Positions 32,301 to 39,933 of a DNA stretch of 40,703 nucleotides are shown in pieces. Source of the DNA: Clostridiales bacterium. Lineage in GTDB: Bacteria; Bacillota; Clostridia; Oscillospirales; Oscillospiraceae. How positions within the stretch are numbered: the first letter of the stretch is position 1; the number at the start of each line of letters is the position of its first letter. The position numbers and the translations under genes were made by a program. Under the pieces are notes generated by a model that was not told where the DNA came from, did no database searches, and worked only from the letters and a program-made list of their open reading frames with translations. The DNA is taken from positions 1 to 40,703 of the forward strand of contig JALETK010000035.1 in assembly GCA_022781505.1 (NCBI GenBank). Direction: 5' to 3'.

Positions 32301-34816
32301 ACCGCGTCCCCGTCGGACAGAGGCGCCACGGCCCGGTTGGCCACCGCCAGAAGAACCTCCGCGTCCTTCTCGTCGGGCTGCCCGTCGCCGTTCAGGTCAT
32401 ACACATACCGCTCCGCCGCGTCGGTGGTGAAGACCACCTCCGGGGCAAGGGCGTAGGAGGAATCGGACATAAAGTCCTCGCCGCCGATGGCTTCCACGTC
32501 CATGGTGTTGACGGAGGCCCGGAACCGGTAGCTGAGCGTCTCCTGCGAGAGGTTGTTCACCGTGAAGTCGAATTCATAGACACCGGTGCGCTCCGGGTCG
32601 TCTCCCAGGCAGGCTTTGACCTTGCCGTCGGTGACATTCTTGTCCTCCGTCAGAAGATAGGCGGGGGTTGTCACCGCCTGGTAGACGTTGGCGAGACCCG
32701 AGCCCTGCTTTCTGGGGGAGTATTCCACGCCGTCCTCCTCCAGGAGTGGCACGGAGGTGGACATGAGAAGCGCCTGGGACAGAGCCCGAACCGTCAGGCC
32801 CTCCTGCTCCGCAAGGCCATTCTCCTTCACATACTGGGCAGCCACCGCCGCCATGCCCGTGACGCTGGGGGAGGACATGGAGGTGCCGGACATGGAGCCG
32901 TAGCTGCCGTCCGTCAGGGTGGACCAGATGTTGCCGCCGGGGGCGGTGATCTCCGGCTTCAGATCCAGATTCCCGGGCACGCCCCAGGAGGAGAAGCTGC
33001 TGGGGGCAGAGCCGCCGGGCACATTCTGGACGGTCTGCACCTTGTCGGCGATGACCATGGTTCCGCCCCAGACTCCGTCCTCTCCCTGCTGGGAGGCGGC
33101 CAGAATCATGTCTCCGTAGACCTTTTCAATGGAGATGGCGGGATTTTTGTACTTATAGCCGGTCATATTCATATTGATGGAACCGGCTGCGTTGTTGTAG
33201 ACCACGGCGGCCACGGCTCCGGCCTCCACGGCCCGGTTACCCTTTTCAAAGAAGGACACACCGCCGCCCCGGGAGATGAGGACGATTTTCCCGGTGAGAT
33301 CCAGATTTTGGAAGTCCTCCTCCGCGCCGTAGATGTGCTCCCCGGTCACGGGATCTCCCAGGAACACATATTCATAGGCCGTGCCGGAGGCATCGCCGGA
33401 GGTGTCCAGGGAGGCGAAGGACTGCATACCGTAGCTGCTGTAGGTGTCGGCATAGGCCGTGACCACGCCGCTGAACACTGGCATCACGCCGGTTAGCCCA
33501 GCGTTGTCCACAGAGGCCACGGTGAAGGCGTTGCCGAAGGCGCCGGGGGAGCCCACGGTGTTGATCACCGTGTCCCCGGTGAGCTGCAGCTTCACGCCGG
33601 TGTTGTTGAACTCCGCGTAGCTGTACTTGTTGCCCGCGGAGATGGTAACCACGGTGTCCGAGTCCACCAGGCTTTTAAACAGGGCGTCATAGTCTCCGTA
33701 GGTGTGGCCGGGCATGGAGGAGCCCAGGGACAGGTTCACCGTGTCGCAGCCTAAGAGGATGGCGTCCTCAATGGCGGCCATGTAATCGGAGTCATAGGCG
33801 CCGCCGGTTTTGCCGAAGACCTTCATGGTGAGAATCTGGGCGTCTGGGGCCACGCCCACCACGCCGTTTTCCTGCTGGGCGGCCACCAGATCCCCATCGG
33901 CGTCCTTGGACCAGACATAGGTGTTGGCCGTGGCGATGCCGGAGACGTGGGTGCCGTGATCCCCCTGGGTGTCATTGTCGTGGGTGACATCCAGATCCTC
34001 GTCCACATAGTTGAAGGCGAAGGGGACCTTGGCGGAGCGGTAGAGCTCCTGGGCGGTGAGGCCGCTGTACAGCTCCGCCGCGTGGAGCTTGGGGAGCACC
34101 TGGCTGATCTCCTGGTCGGTCAGGAGGTTGTAATCGTCCACCTCCTTGCCGAAGCGGGCGGCGGAGAGCTCCAGACCGTAGAGGAAGCAACCCTCGTCAA
34201 AGCTGGGGTGATCCAGATCCAGCCCCGTGTCAATGATGGCAATCCGGGAGCCTGCGCCGGTGTAGCCGTCGGCCCAGGCGCTGTAGGAGCCCACCATGGT
34301 TCCGGCGGTGGAGGTGTCCGGCTCCTCCGTGTCAGGCAGATACTGGTTCTCTATGTACACGGCCCTGACGCTGTCCAGAGCCTCGACGGTGTCAATCTGG
34401 CTGGCCAGCAGGGTGGTGGCCACACCGTTGACGCCAATGGAGAACCGGTACCGGAGCTCCAGCTCCTGGCCCAGGGCCTTGCTCACCTTGGCCATAGCCG
34501 CGTCCTGGCGTTTTTCCAGGGTGGCGCGGTAGGCCATGGCTCCCTGGTTGGAGGCCAGGCCCATGGTGGAGTAGCCCCGCTCCACCAGGGCCGCATCCTG
34601 GAAGATGATGATCACCCGCAGGCTCTCCTCCTCTCCGGGCGTATCCGGCTCCTGGGGGGCGGGGGCGTCCGTCAGACCCTCCGCCGTCACGGGAACCTCC
34701 TGCAGCCCCAGCTCCTGGGTCTGCGAGGCCGCCAGCACTGCGGGAACGCAGGTCAGCAGCAGGCAAACCGCCAGAATCCAGGCCACAAGATGGCGCATTC
34801 TTGGGTTTCTTCTCAT
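29372..34816 (-). CDS. Very large secreted S8 (subtilisin-like) serine protease with PA-type insert, dockerin-like module, Big2-like domain and C-terminal propeller-like region
   Basis: Triad motifs IAIIDTGLDLDHPSF (Asp), GDHGTHVSGIATA (His), GTSMSSPSVTGMAAVAAQ (Ser); dockerin-like DLNGDGQPDEKDAEVLLAVANR...DFDGDGEITSRDAKIYLRSLKG; Big2-like CTWTTSDPTVATVEEGVITATGVGTCTVTAAS. ATG at 34816 chosen for spacing from AAAGGA; alternative ATG at 34825. Confidence 0.9.
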   Translation of the reverse strand: MRRNPRMRHLVAWILAVCLLLTCVPAVLAASQTQELGLQEVPVTAEGLTDAPAPQEPDTPGEEESLRVIIIFQDAALVERGYSTMGLASNQGAMAYRATLEKRQDAAMAKVSKALGQELELRYRFSIGVNGVATTLLASQIDTVEALDSVRAVYIENQYLPDTEEPDTSTAGTMVGSYSAWADGYTGAGSRIAIIDTGLDLDHPSFDEGCFLYGLELSAARFGKEVDDYNLLTDQEISQVLPKLHAAELYSGLTAQELYRSAKVPFAFNYVDEDLDVTHDNDTQGDHGTHVSGIATANTYVWSKDADGDLVAAQQENGVVGVAPDAQILTMKVFGKTGGAYDSDYMAAIEDAILLGCDTVNLSLGSSMPGHTYGDYDALFKSLVDSDTVVTISAGNKYSYAEFNNTGVKLQLTGDTVINTVGSPGAFGNAFTVASVDNAGLTGVMPVFSGVVTAYADTYSSYGMQSFASLDTSGDASGTAYEYVFLGDPVTGEHIYGAEEDFQNLDLTGKIVLISRGGGVSFFEKGNRAVEAGAVAAVVYNNAAGSINMNMTGYKYKNPAISIEKVYGDMILAASQQGEDGVWGGTMVIADKVQTVQNVPGGSAPSSFSSWGVPGNLDLKPEITAPGGNIWSTLTDGSYGSMSGTSMSSPSVTGMAAVAAQYVKENGLAEQEGLTVRALSQALLMSTSVPLLEEDGVEYSPRKQGSGLANVYQAVTTPAYLLTEDKNVTDGKVKACLGDDPERTGVYEFDFTVNNLSQETLSYRFRASVNTMDVEAIGGEDFMSDSSYALAPEVVFTTDAAERYVYDLNGDGQPDEKDAEVLLAVANRAVAPLSDGDAVKYDFDGDGEITSRDAKIYLRSLKGEKDLVDVRATAYVVEAGKAIGVHVKVTLSEADRAYFAENYENGCYVEGFVYAEDPEGQNAALSLPMLAYYGSWTEPSMFDKFITLEDSGDPDAYPYVGSSYTNALVMDNAYYLTGNPYAQEETFLADRTAVSTDSTITAAYATLIRNAGGSMYAEITNAETGEVYKTVNKGAQYGAYYNSNAGVWANTNIVTSLGWKVTDAGGNKLPEGTKVKVSVYAIPEYNWDRETQAVKGTLSHGAVWETTLTVDDTAPEILDASISRNLITGSARLSITAQDDRYVAAVLVTNARQTEILARQAAGSTQPGQAVDVDVDISGVTASEIVVLAVDYAGNTTGYLVNIGGGDGDGDDASAYIYANDLFDDAWLAFKPDDPGSAKAVAEGSVYAAEYIDGYVFTADSNRRFCVAPLEDLEDQIYIETLSLPSVTLDMAYNYADGKLYALCSGNYLYTIDPLMGDTTLVGVIPLPSGTLQTLACATDGTFYGATNSTYSSRLYTFTLGEEGFTVKAAPNPSGLSAAYIQSMAYDHNTGTLYHLNYGTNAAGTSYECRLVTYDLASGKATVLGSFGMNEMCGMFIPKKATTTFGPSTDVQEISLSEDAVSMLKGGTHTLEVSAKPWTVVNRACTWTTSDPTVATVEEGVITATGVGTCTVTAASVLNPEVTASCTVTVTALNQALTGLVWDENSEVWFSTFNTDTIPAYTKLTEKACSQQLMALAGGYAATYEENSDGSLISSLYTVSDTYDLTKIGTSEIGYTDLAWCPNVANGLLLATYGNYVAVVNTTTGGYDGAWDLSAVLGSGASAVGICYVSSQENNQYGYIDSCILLDSNGQLWLMGVAQSEGDFLRTTPQRLGSIGMTTGGKWYFSSIATNGKYVYCSLWTGDKTQLIALDLNSGATANLGSFGDEVWPVAGLEVDASDAADGALLVNAMDASLLTAPATLDTEDVPAGIAGNR

Positions 34817-34867
34817 GTTCGTCATCCTTTCCGTTTTTTTACCTGCCCATGGAGCAGGCTTGCTTTT

Positions 34868-34895
34868 ATTATACAATGTGTCTCCGAAAAAGCAA
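34868..34895 (-). promoter_or_regulatory. Candidate sigma-A promoter for the protease/SLH operon
   Basis: Minus strand TTGCTT, 16-nt spacer, TATAAT. Confidence 0.6.
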
Positions 34896-35037
34896 TATAG
34901 TTTTTTGCCGTCATATTCAAACAGAAATCTACATAGATGAACATTTTTCTGCATTTTCCGTTAAAAGCCGGAAGAATCGGACAAGGTTTGACAAAAGCCC
35001 CGGAGCCCGTGGCGCCCCCCGGCTTTGCTCCCCCCCT

Positions 35038-35152
35038 TTGCCATCCTGAGGCGCAGCCGAAGGATCTCATGCACCGGCTCTCATTTTCGAGGCCCTTGTG
35101 CATAAGATCCTTCGCCTTTGGCTCAGGGTGACAAAGGGGGGGTGAGGCGGTT
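35038..35152. repeat. REP/MITE-like family B copy
   Basis: TTGCCATCCTGAGGCGCAGCCGAAGGATCTCATGCACCGGCTC...TTGTGCATAAGATCCTTCGCCTTTGGCTCAGGGTGACAAAGGGGGGGTGAGGCGGTTG. Confidence 0.8.
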
Positions 35153-35201
35153 GCTTTCCGGCGGGGGCAGAGGAAAAGAGCGAAAAAATCCAAGTTTATC
35201 C

Positions 35202-35230
35202 TTGACTTTCGGGAAAAAATCCGGTATACT
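35202..35230 (+). promoter_or_regulatory. Strong sigma-A-like promoter for rpsF-ssb-rpsR
   Basis: TTGACT (35202-35207), 17-nt spacer, TATACT (35225-35230). Confidence 0.8.
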
Positions 35231-35234
35231 ATTC

Positions 35235-35280
35235 GGGCCTGTGAAATTTCAGGCCCTTGCCGCCGTTGCCGCGGCGGCCA
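35235..35280 (+). promoter_or_regulatory. Structured rpsF leader, candidate S6:S18 autoregulatory element
   Basis: Hairpin GGGCCTGTGAAATTTCAGGCCC followed by GCCGCC-GTTGCCGC-GGCGGC in the 5' UTR of rpsF; contains a CCG-rich element. Confidence 0.45.
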
Positions 35281-35305
35281 AAAGTCCAAAAGGAGGTGCA
35301 ATAAC

Positions 35306-35602
35306 ATGGCTAAGATTTCCGCCAAGTACAAGGTGATCTACATCATCGATCCCGCTGTGGGCGAAGAGGGCATCACCGCTCTTGTGGAAAAGTTCAAGGC
35401 GATGGTAGAAGCGGAGGGTACCCTCATCAGCGTGGATGAGCTGGGCAAGCGCCGGCTGGCCTACCCCATCAACGATCTGCCCGAGGGCTACTACGTCCGG
35501 ATGATCTGCGAGTGCAAGCCCCAGCTCCCCGCTGAGCTGGATCGTGTGCTGGGCATCACCGAAGGCGTGATCCGTCACATCATCACCAACGAAGAAGCGT
35601 AA
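35306..35602 (+). CDS. rpsF: 30S ribosomal protein S6
   Basis: KYKVIYIIDPAVGEEGITALVEKFKAMVEAEGTLISVDELGKRRLAYPINDLPEGYYV; operon context. Confidence 0.97.
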   Translation: MAKISAKYKVIYIIDPAVGEEGITALVEKFKAMVEAEGTLISVDELGKRRLAYPINDLPEGYYVRMICECKPQLPAELDRVLGITEGVIRHIITNEEA

Positions 35603-35614
35603 GGAGGGTCCACC

Positions 35615-36154
35615 ATGCTGAACCATATTGTTCTCATGGGCCGCCTTACCCGGGATCCGGAGCTTCGCCGCACCGGCACAGGAATTGCCGTTGCGTCCTT
35701 CTCCCTGGCCGTGGACCGGGATTTCGGCTCCAAGGAGACCGGCGAGAAGGAAACGGATTTCATTGACATTGTGGCATGGCGGAATACGGCGGAGTTCGTC
35801 TCCAAGTATTTCACCAAGGGCCGCATGGCAGTGGTCTCCGGCAGGCTTCAGATCCGGAACTGGAACGATAAAGATGGCAACAAGCGCCGCAGCGCCGAGG
35901 TGGTGGCGGATAACGTCTACTTCGGCGACAGCAAGCGGGACGCAGACGCCGGTGGCAGCTACAGCACCGGCGGCTACAACGCCGCGCCCCCTGCCTCCGG
36001 CTACAACGCCGCCCCCAGCTACAATGCCGCTCCCGGCTACGGCGCAGCCCCCGGCTACAGCCCGGCTCCCGCTTATGGTGCAGCCCCGGCCACCCCGGCT
36101 CCCGCCGCCGACAGCTTCGCCATGCTGGAGGACGACGATCAGCTCCCGTTCTGA
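35615..36154 (+). CDS. ssb: Single-stranded DNA-binding protein
   Basis: MLNHIVLMGRLTRDPELRRTGTGIAVASFSLAVDRDF...EKETDFIDIVAWRNTAEFVSKYFTKGRMAVVSGRLQIRNWNDKDGNKRRSAEVVADNVYFGDSK; acidic C-terminal tip EDDDQLPF. Confidence 0.97.
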   Translation: MLNHIVLMGRLTRDPELRRTGTGIAVASFSLAVDRDFGSKETGEKETDFIDIVAWRNTAEFVSKYFTKGRMAVVSGRLQIRNWNDKDGNKRRSAEVVADNVYFGDSKRDADAGGSYSTGGYNAAPPASGYNAAPSYNAAPGYGAAPGYSPAPAYGAAPATPAPAADSFAMLEDDDQLPF

Positions 36155-36202
36155 GGTTCCGTCTCATTTTTCCAAAAGAGTTTTTAACGAAGGAGGATTA
36201 CC

Positions 36203-36436
36203 ATGGCTAACGATCGTGTCCGTCCCCGCAAGCGCAAGAAGGTATGCAGCTTCTGCGTGGACAAGCTGACCCACATCGATTACGAAGACACTGCGAAGCT
36301 CCGCCGTTACCTGTCCGAGCGCGGCAAGATTCTGCCCCGCCGTACCACCGGTACCTGCGCCGCCCATCAGCGCCAGCTGACCGTCGCCATTAAGCGCGCC
36401 CGTCAGATCGCCCTGCTGCCCTATGTGGCCGACTAA
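36203..36436 (+). CDS. rpsR: 30S ribosomal protein S18 (Cys-containing, C+ form)
   Basis: [63 protein letters not shown]. Confidence 0.97.
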   Translation: MANDRVRPRKRKKVCSFCVDKLTHIDYEDTAKLRRYLSERGKILPRRTTGTCAAHQRQLTVAIKRARQIALLPYVAD

Positions 36437-36450
36437 TCAAAGATGCTCTC

Positions 36451-36482
36451 AGGAGCCGCCTTTGCAGGCGGCTCCTGTTTTT
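36451..36482 (+). terminator. Rho-independent terminator of rpsF-ssb-rpsR operon
   Basis: AGGAGCCGCC-TTTGCA-GGCGGCTCCT-GTTTTT. Confidence 0.88.
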
Positions 36483-36536
36483 CTGCCATTATCTTCCTCC
36501 TGCCTGTGGTTTTCCCAGAAAAAGGCGATTTTTCAG

Positions 36537-36565
36537 TTGCGTTTTCTGGGAAAGCGTGGTATATT
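36537..36565 (+). promoter_or_regulatory. Candidate sigma-A promoter for trkA-like gene
   Basis: TTGCGT, 17-nt spacer, TATATT. Confidence 0.6.
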
Positions 36566-36603
36566 GTTCTGGAACGCGGTTTTGTCCGAAAAGAGGTTTG
36601 ACC

Positions 36604-37965
36604 ATGAAAATCATCATTGTAGGCGACGGCAAGGTGGGCAGAACCTTTGCCCAGCAGCTGTCCCAGGCCGGTCACGACGTCACCATCATTGACCGCCAGG
36701 CCTCCGCCCTGCAGCACACCAGCGAGAGCCTGGACATTATGAGCATTCAGGGCAATGGCGCCACCCTGGCCATCCAGCAGGAGGCCGGCGTGGAGCAGGC
36801 GGATCTGCTGATTGCCGCCACGGATACGGACGAGCAGAACCTGTTCACCTGCCTCATCGCCAAGCGGGCCGGAGCGAAGCACACCATCGCCCGGGTGCGC
36901 AGCCCGGAGTACACCCGGGAGATCAGCCTCATCCGGGAGGATCTGGGCCTGAGCCTGGCCATCAATCCGGAGCTGGCCTGCGCCACGGAGATGGCCCGGG
37001 TGCTGCGCTTCCCCTCCGCCGTGAAGATCGACACCTTCGCCGGGGGCAAGGTGGAGATTCTCAAGCATCTCATCGGCCCCGCCTCCCCTCTGGTGGGCAT
37101 CCGGCTGATGGATCTCAACAAATTCAAGGCCAATGTCCTGATCTGCGCCGTGGAGCGGGGCAAGGAGGTGCTGATTCCCAACGGCAGCTTCACCCTGGCC
37201 GCCGGGGACCGGATCAGCATCGTGGCCCAGCCCAGAGACGCCTCTTTGTTCTTCCGGAAAATCGGCGCCCCTGTCTCTCCCGCCCGGCGGATCATGCTCA
37301 TCGGCGGCGGGCGGATCGCCTTTTACCTGGCCAGCCAGATGGCTGACTTCGGGGCGGATGTGAAGATCATCGAGGAGAACGGCACCGTGTGCAAGGCCCT
37401 GGCCGCCCTGCTGCCGGGCGTCACCGTGATTCACGGGGACGGCACGGATCACCAGCTTCTCAGCCAGGAGGGCATCGAGGAGATGGACGCCGTGGCCACC
37501 CTCACGGGCCTGGACGAGCTGAACATCCTCATGAGCCTGTACGCCGGTCAGGTTTCCAAGGCCAAAATCATCACCAAGATCAACCGGGACTCCTACGAGG
37601 ACATTGTGGAGAACATGGACATCGGCAGCGTCTTCTACCCCCGCTACATCGCCGCGGAGGTGGTGGTGCGCTACGTCCGGGCCATGGAGAACTCCGCCGG
37701 CTCCAACGTGGAGGCCCTGTACAGCATCGTGGGAGACAAGGCGGAGGCCCTGGAATTCCGGGTGTCCCGGGGCTCCAAGGTCTGCGGCATCCCTCTGCAG
37801 GATCTGTGCACCCGCCCGGGCATCCTCTTCGGCTCCATCTTCCGCCGTGGCAGGGCCTTTATCCCCAGAGGCCAGGACACCATCGAGCCGGGAGACACGG
37901 TTGTGGTGGTGACCACCCTCCCCAATCTCAACGATCTGGACGACATTCTGGAGCGCCGCCGCTGA
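36604..37965 (+). CDS. trkA: TrkA-type potassium uptake regulatory protein (duplicated RCK/NAD-binding domains)
   Basis: MKIIIVGDGKVGRTFAQQLSQAGHDVTIIDRQ and a second nucleotide-binding repeat RRIMLIGGGRIAFYLASQMADFGADVKIIEEN; two TrkA_C-like regions. Confidence 0.9.
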   Translation: MKIIIVGDGKVGRTFAQQLSQAGHDVTIIDRQASALQHTSESLDIMSIQGNGATLAIQQEAGVEQADLLIAATDTDEQNLFTCLIAKRAGAKHTIARVRSPEYTREISLIREDLGLSLAINPELACATEMARVLRFPSAVKIDTFAGGKVEILKHLIGPASPLVGIRLMDLNKFKANVLICAVERGKEVLIPNGSFTLAAGDRISIVAQPRDASLFFRKIGAPVSPARRIMLIGGGRIAFYLASQMADFGADVKIIEENGTVCKALAALLPGVTVIHGDGTDHQLLSQEGIEEMDAVATLTGLDELNILMSLYAGQVSKAKIITKINRDSYEDIVENMDIGSVFYPRYIAAEVVVRYVRAMENSAGSNVEALYSIVGDKAEALEFRVSRGSKVCGIPLQDLCTRPGILFGSIFRRGRAFIPRGQDTIEPGDTVVVVTTLPNLNDLDDILERRR

Positions 37966-38047
37966 TACCTTTGATACATATGGGACGGGGTTCCGGGGGA
38001 AATTCTGTGGAAATCGTAAAAATGTCCTGTAAAATCCATTTTCCGGA

Positions 38048-38076
38048 TTGATTTTACGGGAAGTTTGCCTTACAAT
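38048..38076 (+). promoter_or_regulatory. Candidate sigma-A promoter for trmL
   Basis: TTGATT, 17-nt spacer, TACAAT. Confidence 0.6.
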
Positions 38077-38114
38077 ATAGGACAGAGCCTGCGGGCCCGG
38101 AAGGAAGTGCGCCA

Positions 38115-38624
38115 TTGCTGCATGTGGTTTTGGTGGAGCCGGAGATTCCGGCAAACACGGGAAATATCGCCCGCACCTGCGCCGCCACCGGCAGCGTGCT
38201 GCACCTGATCCGTCCCCTGGGCTTTGACATCTCCGACAAGGCCGTAAAGCGGGCGGGCCTCGACTACTGGCATCTGGTGGATGTGCGGGTGTATGACAAT
38301 CTGGAGGAATTCTTCGCCAAAAATCCGGTGGAGCAGATGTGGTGCCTTTCCACCAAGGCTCCCCGGGCCTACAGCGAGGCCTCCTTCTCCGACGGCTGCT
38401 ATCTGTTCTTCGGCAAGGAGACCAGGGGGCTGCCCGAGGAATTTCTGTCCCGGCACCGGGACTGCTGCCTGCGCCTGCCCATGCGGCCGGAGGCCCGGAG
38501 CCTCAACCTCAGCAACTCCGTGGCCATCACCGTCTATGAGGCCCTGCGGCAATTGAATTTTCCAAACCTACAGGAATCCGGCAAGATGAAGGACCGGGAC
38601 CTTCCCGGCCCCCACAATGAATAG
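38115..38624 (+). CDS. trmL: tRNA (cytidine(34)-2'-O)-methyltransferase, SPOUT family
   Basis: MLHVVLVEPEIPANTGNIARTCAATGSVLHLIRPLGFDISDKAVKRAGLDYW...FGKETRGLPEEFL...RLPMRPEARSLNLSNSVAITVYEALRQ; TTG start with AAGGAAG SD. Confidence 0.93.
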   Translation: MLHVVLVEPEIPANTGNIARTCAATGSVLHLIRPLGFDISDKAVKRAGLDYWHLVDVRVYDNLEEFFAKNPVEQMWCLSTKAPRAYSEASFSDGCYLFFGKETRGLPEEFLSRHRDCCLRLPMRPEARSLNLSNSVAITVYEALRQLNFPNLQESGKMKDRDLPGPHNE

Positions 38625-38636
38625 GAGGAATCTATC

Positions 38637-39836
38637 ATGAACTATAATAAGAAGTCCATTGAGGATGTGGAAGTCTCCGGCAAGCGGGTGCTGTGCCGCT
38701 GCGACTTCAACGTGCCCACCAAGGACGGCAAGATCACTTCCGACAAGCGGATCGTGGCCGCCCTGCCCACCATCGAGTACCTGGTAAAGCACGGTGCCAA
38801 GGTCATTCTCTGCTCCCACATGGGCAAGCCCAAGGGCGAGTGGAAGCCCGAGCTGAGCCTGAAGGTGGTCGCCGCCCGGCTGAGCGAGCTCCTGGGTCAG
38901 GAGGTCATCATGGCCGCCGACGTGGTGGGCGAGGACGCCAAGGCCAAGGCCGCCGCTCTGGAGAACGGCCAGGTCATGCTCCTGGAGAACACCCGCTTCA
39001 TGAAGGGCGAGACCAAGAACGATCCCGAGCTGAGCCGTGAGCTTGCTTCCATGGCCGACCTGTTTGTGAACGACGCCTTCGGCTCCGCTCACCGGGCCCA
39101 CTCCTCCACCGCCGGTGTGGCTGACCATCTCCCCGCCGTCTGCGGCTACCTGGTGCAGAAGGAAGTTTCCATCATGGGCAAGGCCCTGGCCGATCCCGAG
39201 CGTCCCTTCGTGGCCATCCTGGGCGGCGCCAAGGTCTCCGACAAGCTGAACGTCATCAACAACCTCCTGGAGAAGGTGGACACCCTGATCATCGGCGGCG
39301 GCATGGCCTTTACCTTCCTGGCCGCCAAGGGCTACTGCACCGGCAAGAGCCTGCTGGACGCCGAGAAGGTGGACTACTGCAAGGAGATGATGGCCAAGGC
39401 CGAGGCCAAGGGCGTGAAGCTCCTGTTGCCGGTGGATGCCGCCGTGGCCGCCGCCTTCCCCTCTCCCATCGACGCCCCCATCGATGTGGACATTGTGGCC
39501 GCCGACGCCATCCCCGCCGACAAGATGGGCCTGGACATCGGCCCCAAGACCATGGAGCTGTACGCGGAGGCCGCCAAGAACGCCAAGACCGTGGTTTGGA
39601 ACGGCCCCATGGGCGTGTTTGAGAACCCCGTCCTCGCCAAGGGCACCATCGCCGTGGCTCAGGCTCTGGCGGAGTCCGACGCTGTGACCATCGTGGGCGG
39701 CGGCGACAGCGCGGCTGCCTGCGAGCAGCTGGGCTTCGCGGACAAGATCACCCACATCTCCACCGGCGGCGGCGCCTCCCTGGAGTTCCTGGAGGGTCTG
39801 GCCCTGCCCGGCATCGCCTGCCTGGAGGACAAGTAA
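38637..39836 (+). CDS. pgk: Phosphoglycerate kinase
   Basis: [55 protein letters not shown]-terminal [38 protein letters not shown]. Confidence 0.98.
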   Translation: MNYNKKSIEDVEVSGKRVLCRCDFNVPTKDGKITSDKRIVAALPTIEYLVKHGAKVILCSHMGKPKGEWKPELSLKVVAARLSELLGQEVIMAADVVGEDAKAKAAALENGQVMLLENTRFMKGETKNDPELSRELASMADLFVNDAFGSAHRAHSSTAGVADHLPAVCGYLVQKEVSIMGKALADPERPFVAILGGAKVSDKLNVINNLLEKVDTLIIGGGMAFTFLAAKGYCTGKSLLDAEKVDYCKEMMAKAEAKGVKLLLPVDAAVAAAFPSPIDAPIDVDIVAADAIPADKMGLDIGPKTMELYAEAAKNAKTVVWNGPMGVFENPVLAKGTIAVAQALAESDAVTIVGGGDSAAACEQLGFADKITHISTGGGASLEFLEGLALPGIACLEDK

Positions 39837-39854
39837 ACATCCGTTATTTCAGGC

Positions 39855-39882
39855 CAGCGGGGAGGCCTGGGCTTCCCCGCTG
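39855..39882 (+). terminator. GC-rich hairpin between pgk and tpiA (weak terminator/processing hairpin)
   Basis: CAGCGGGGAGGCCTGGGCTTCCCCGCTG without a long U-tract. Confidence 0.5.
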
Positions 39883-39933
39883 CCTTCTCTATGCATATTT
39901 ATCGAGACACAGATTTTTGGAGGCATAAAAGAA

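Noticed and set aside
30410-33496. 1028-aa plus-strand ORF opposite the S8 protease
   Set aside because: Antisense shadow ORF; the minus strand has all protease motifs and a signal peptide.
36433-38154. 573-aa minus-strand ORF opposite trkA
   Set aside because: Antisense shadow ORF of GC-rich coding sequence.
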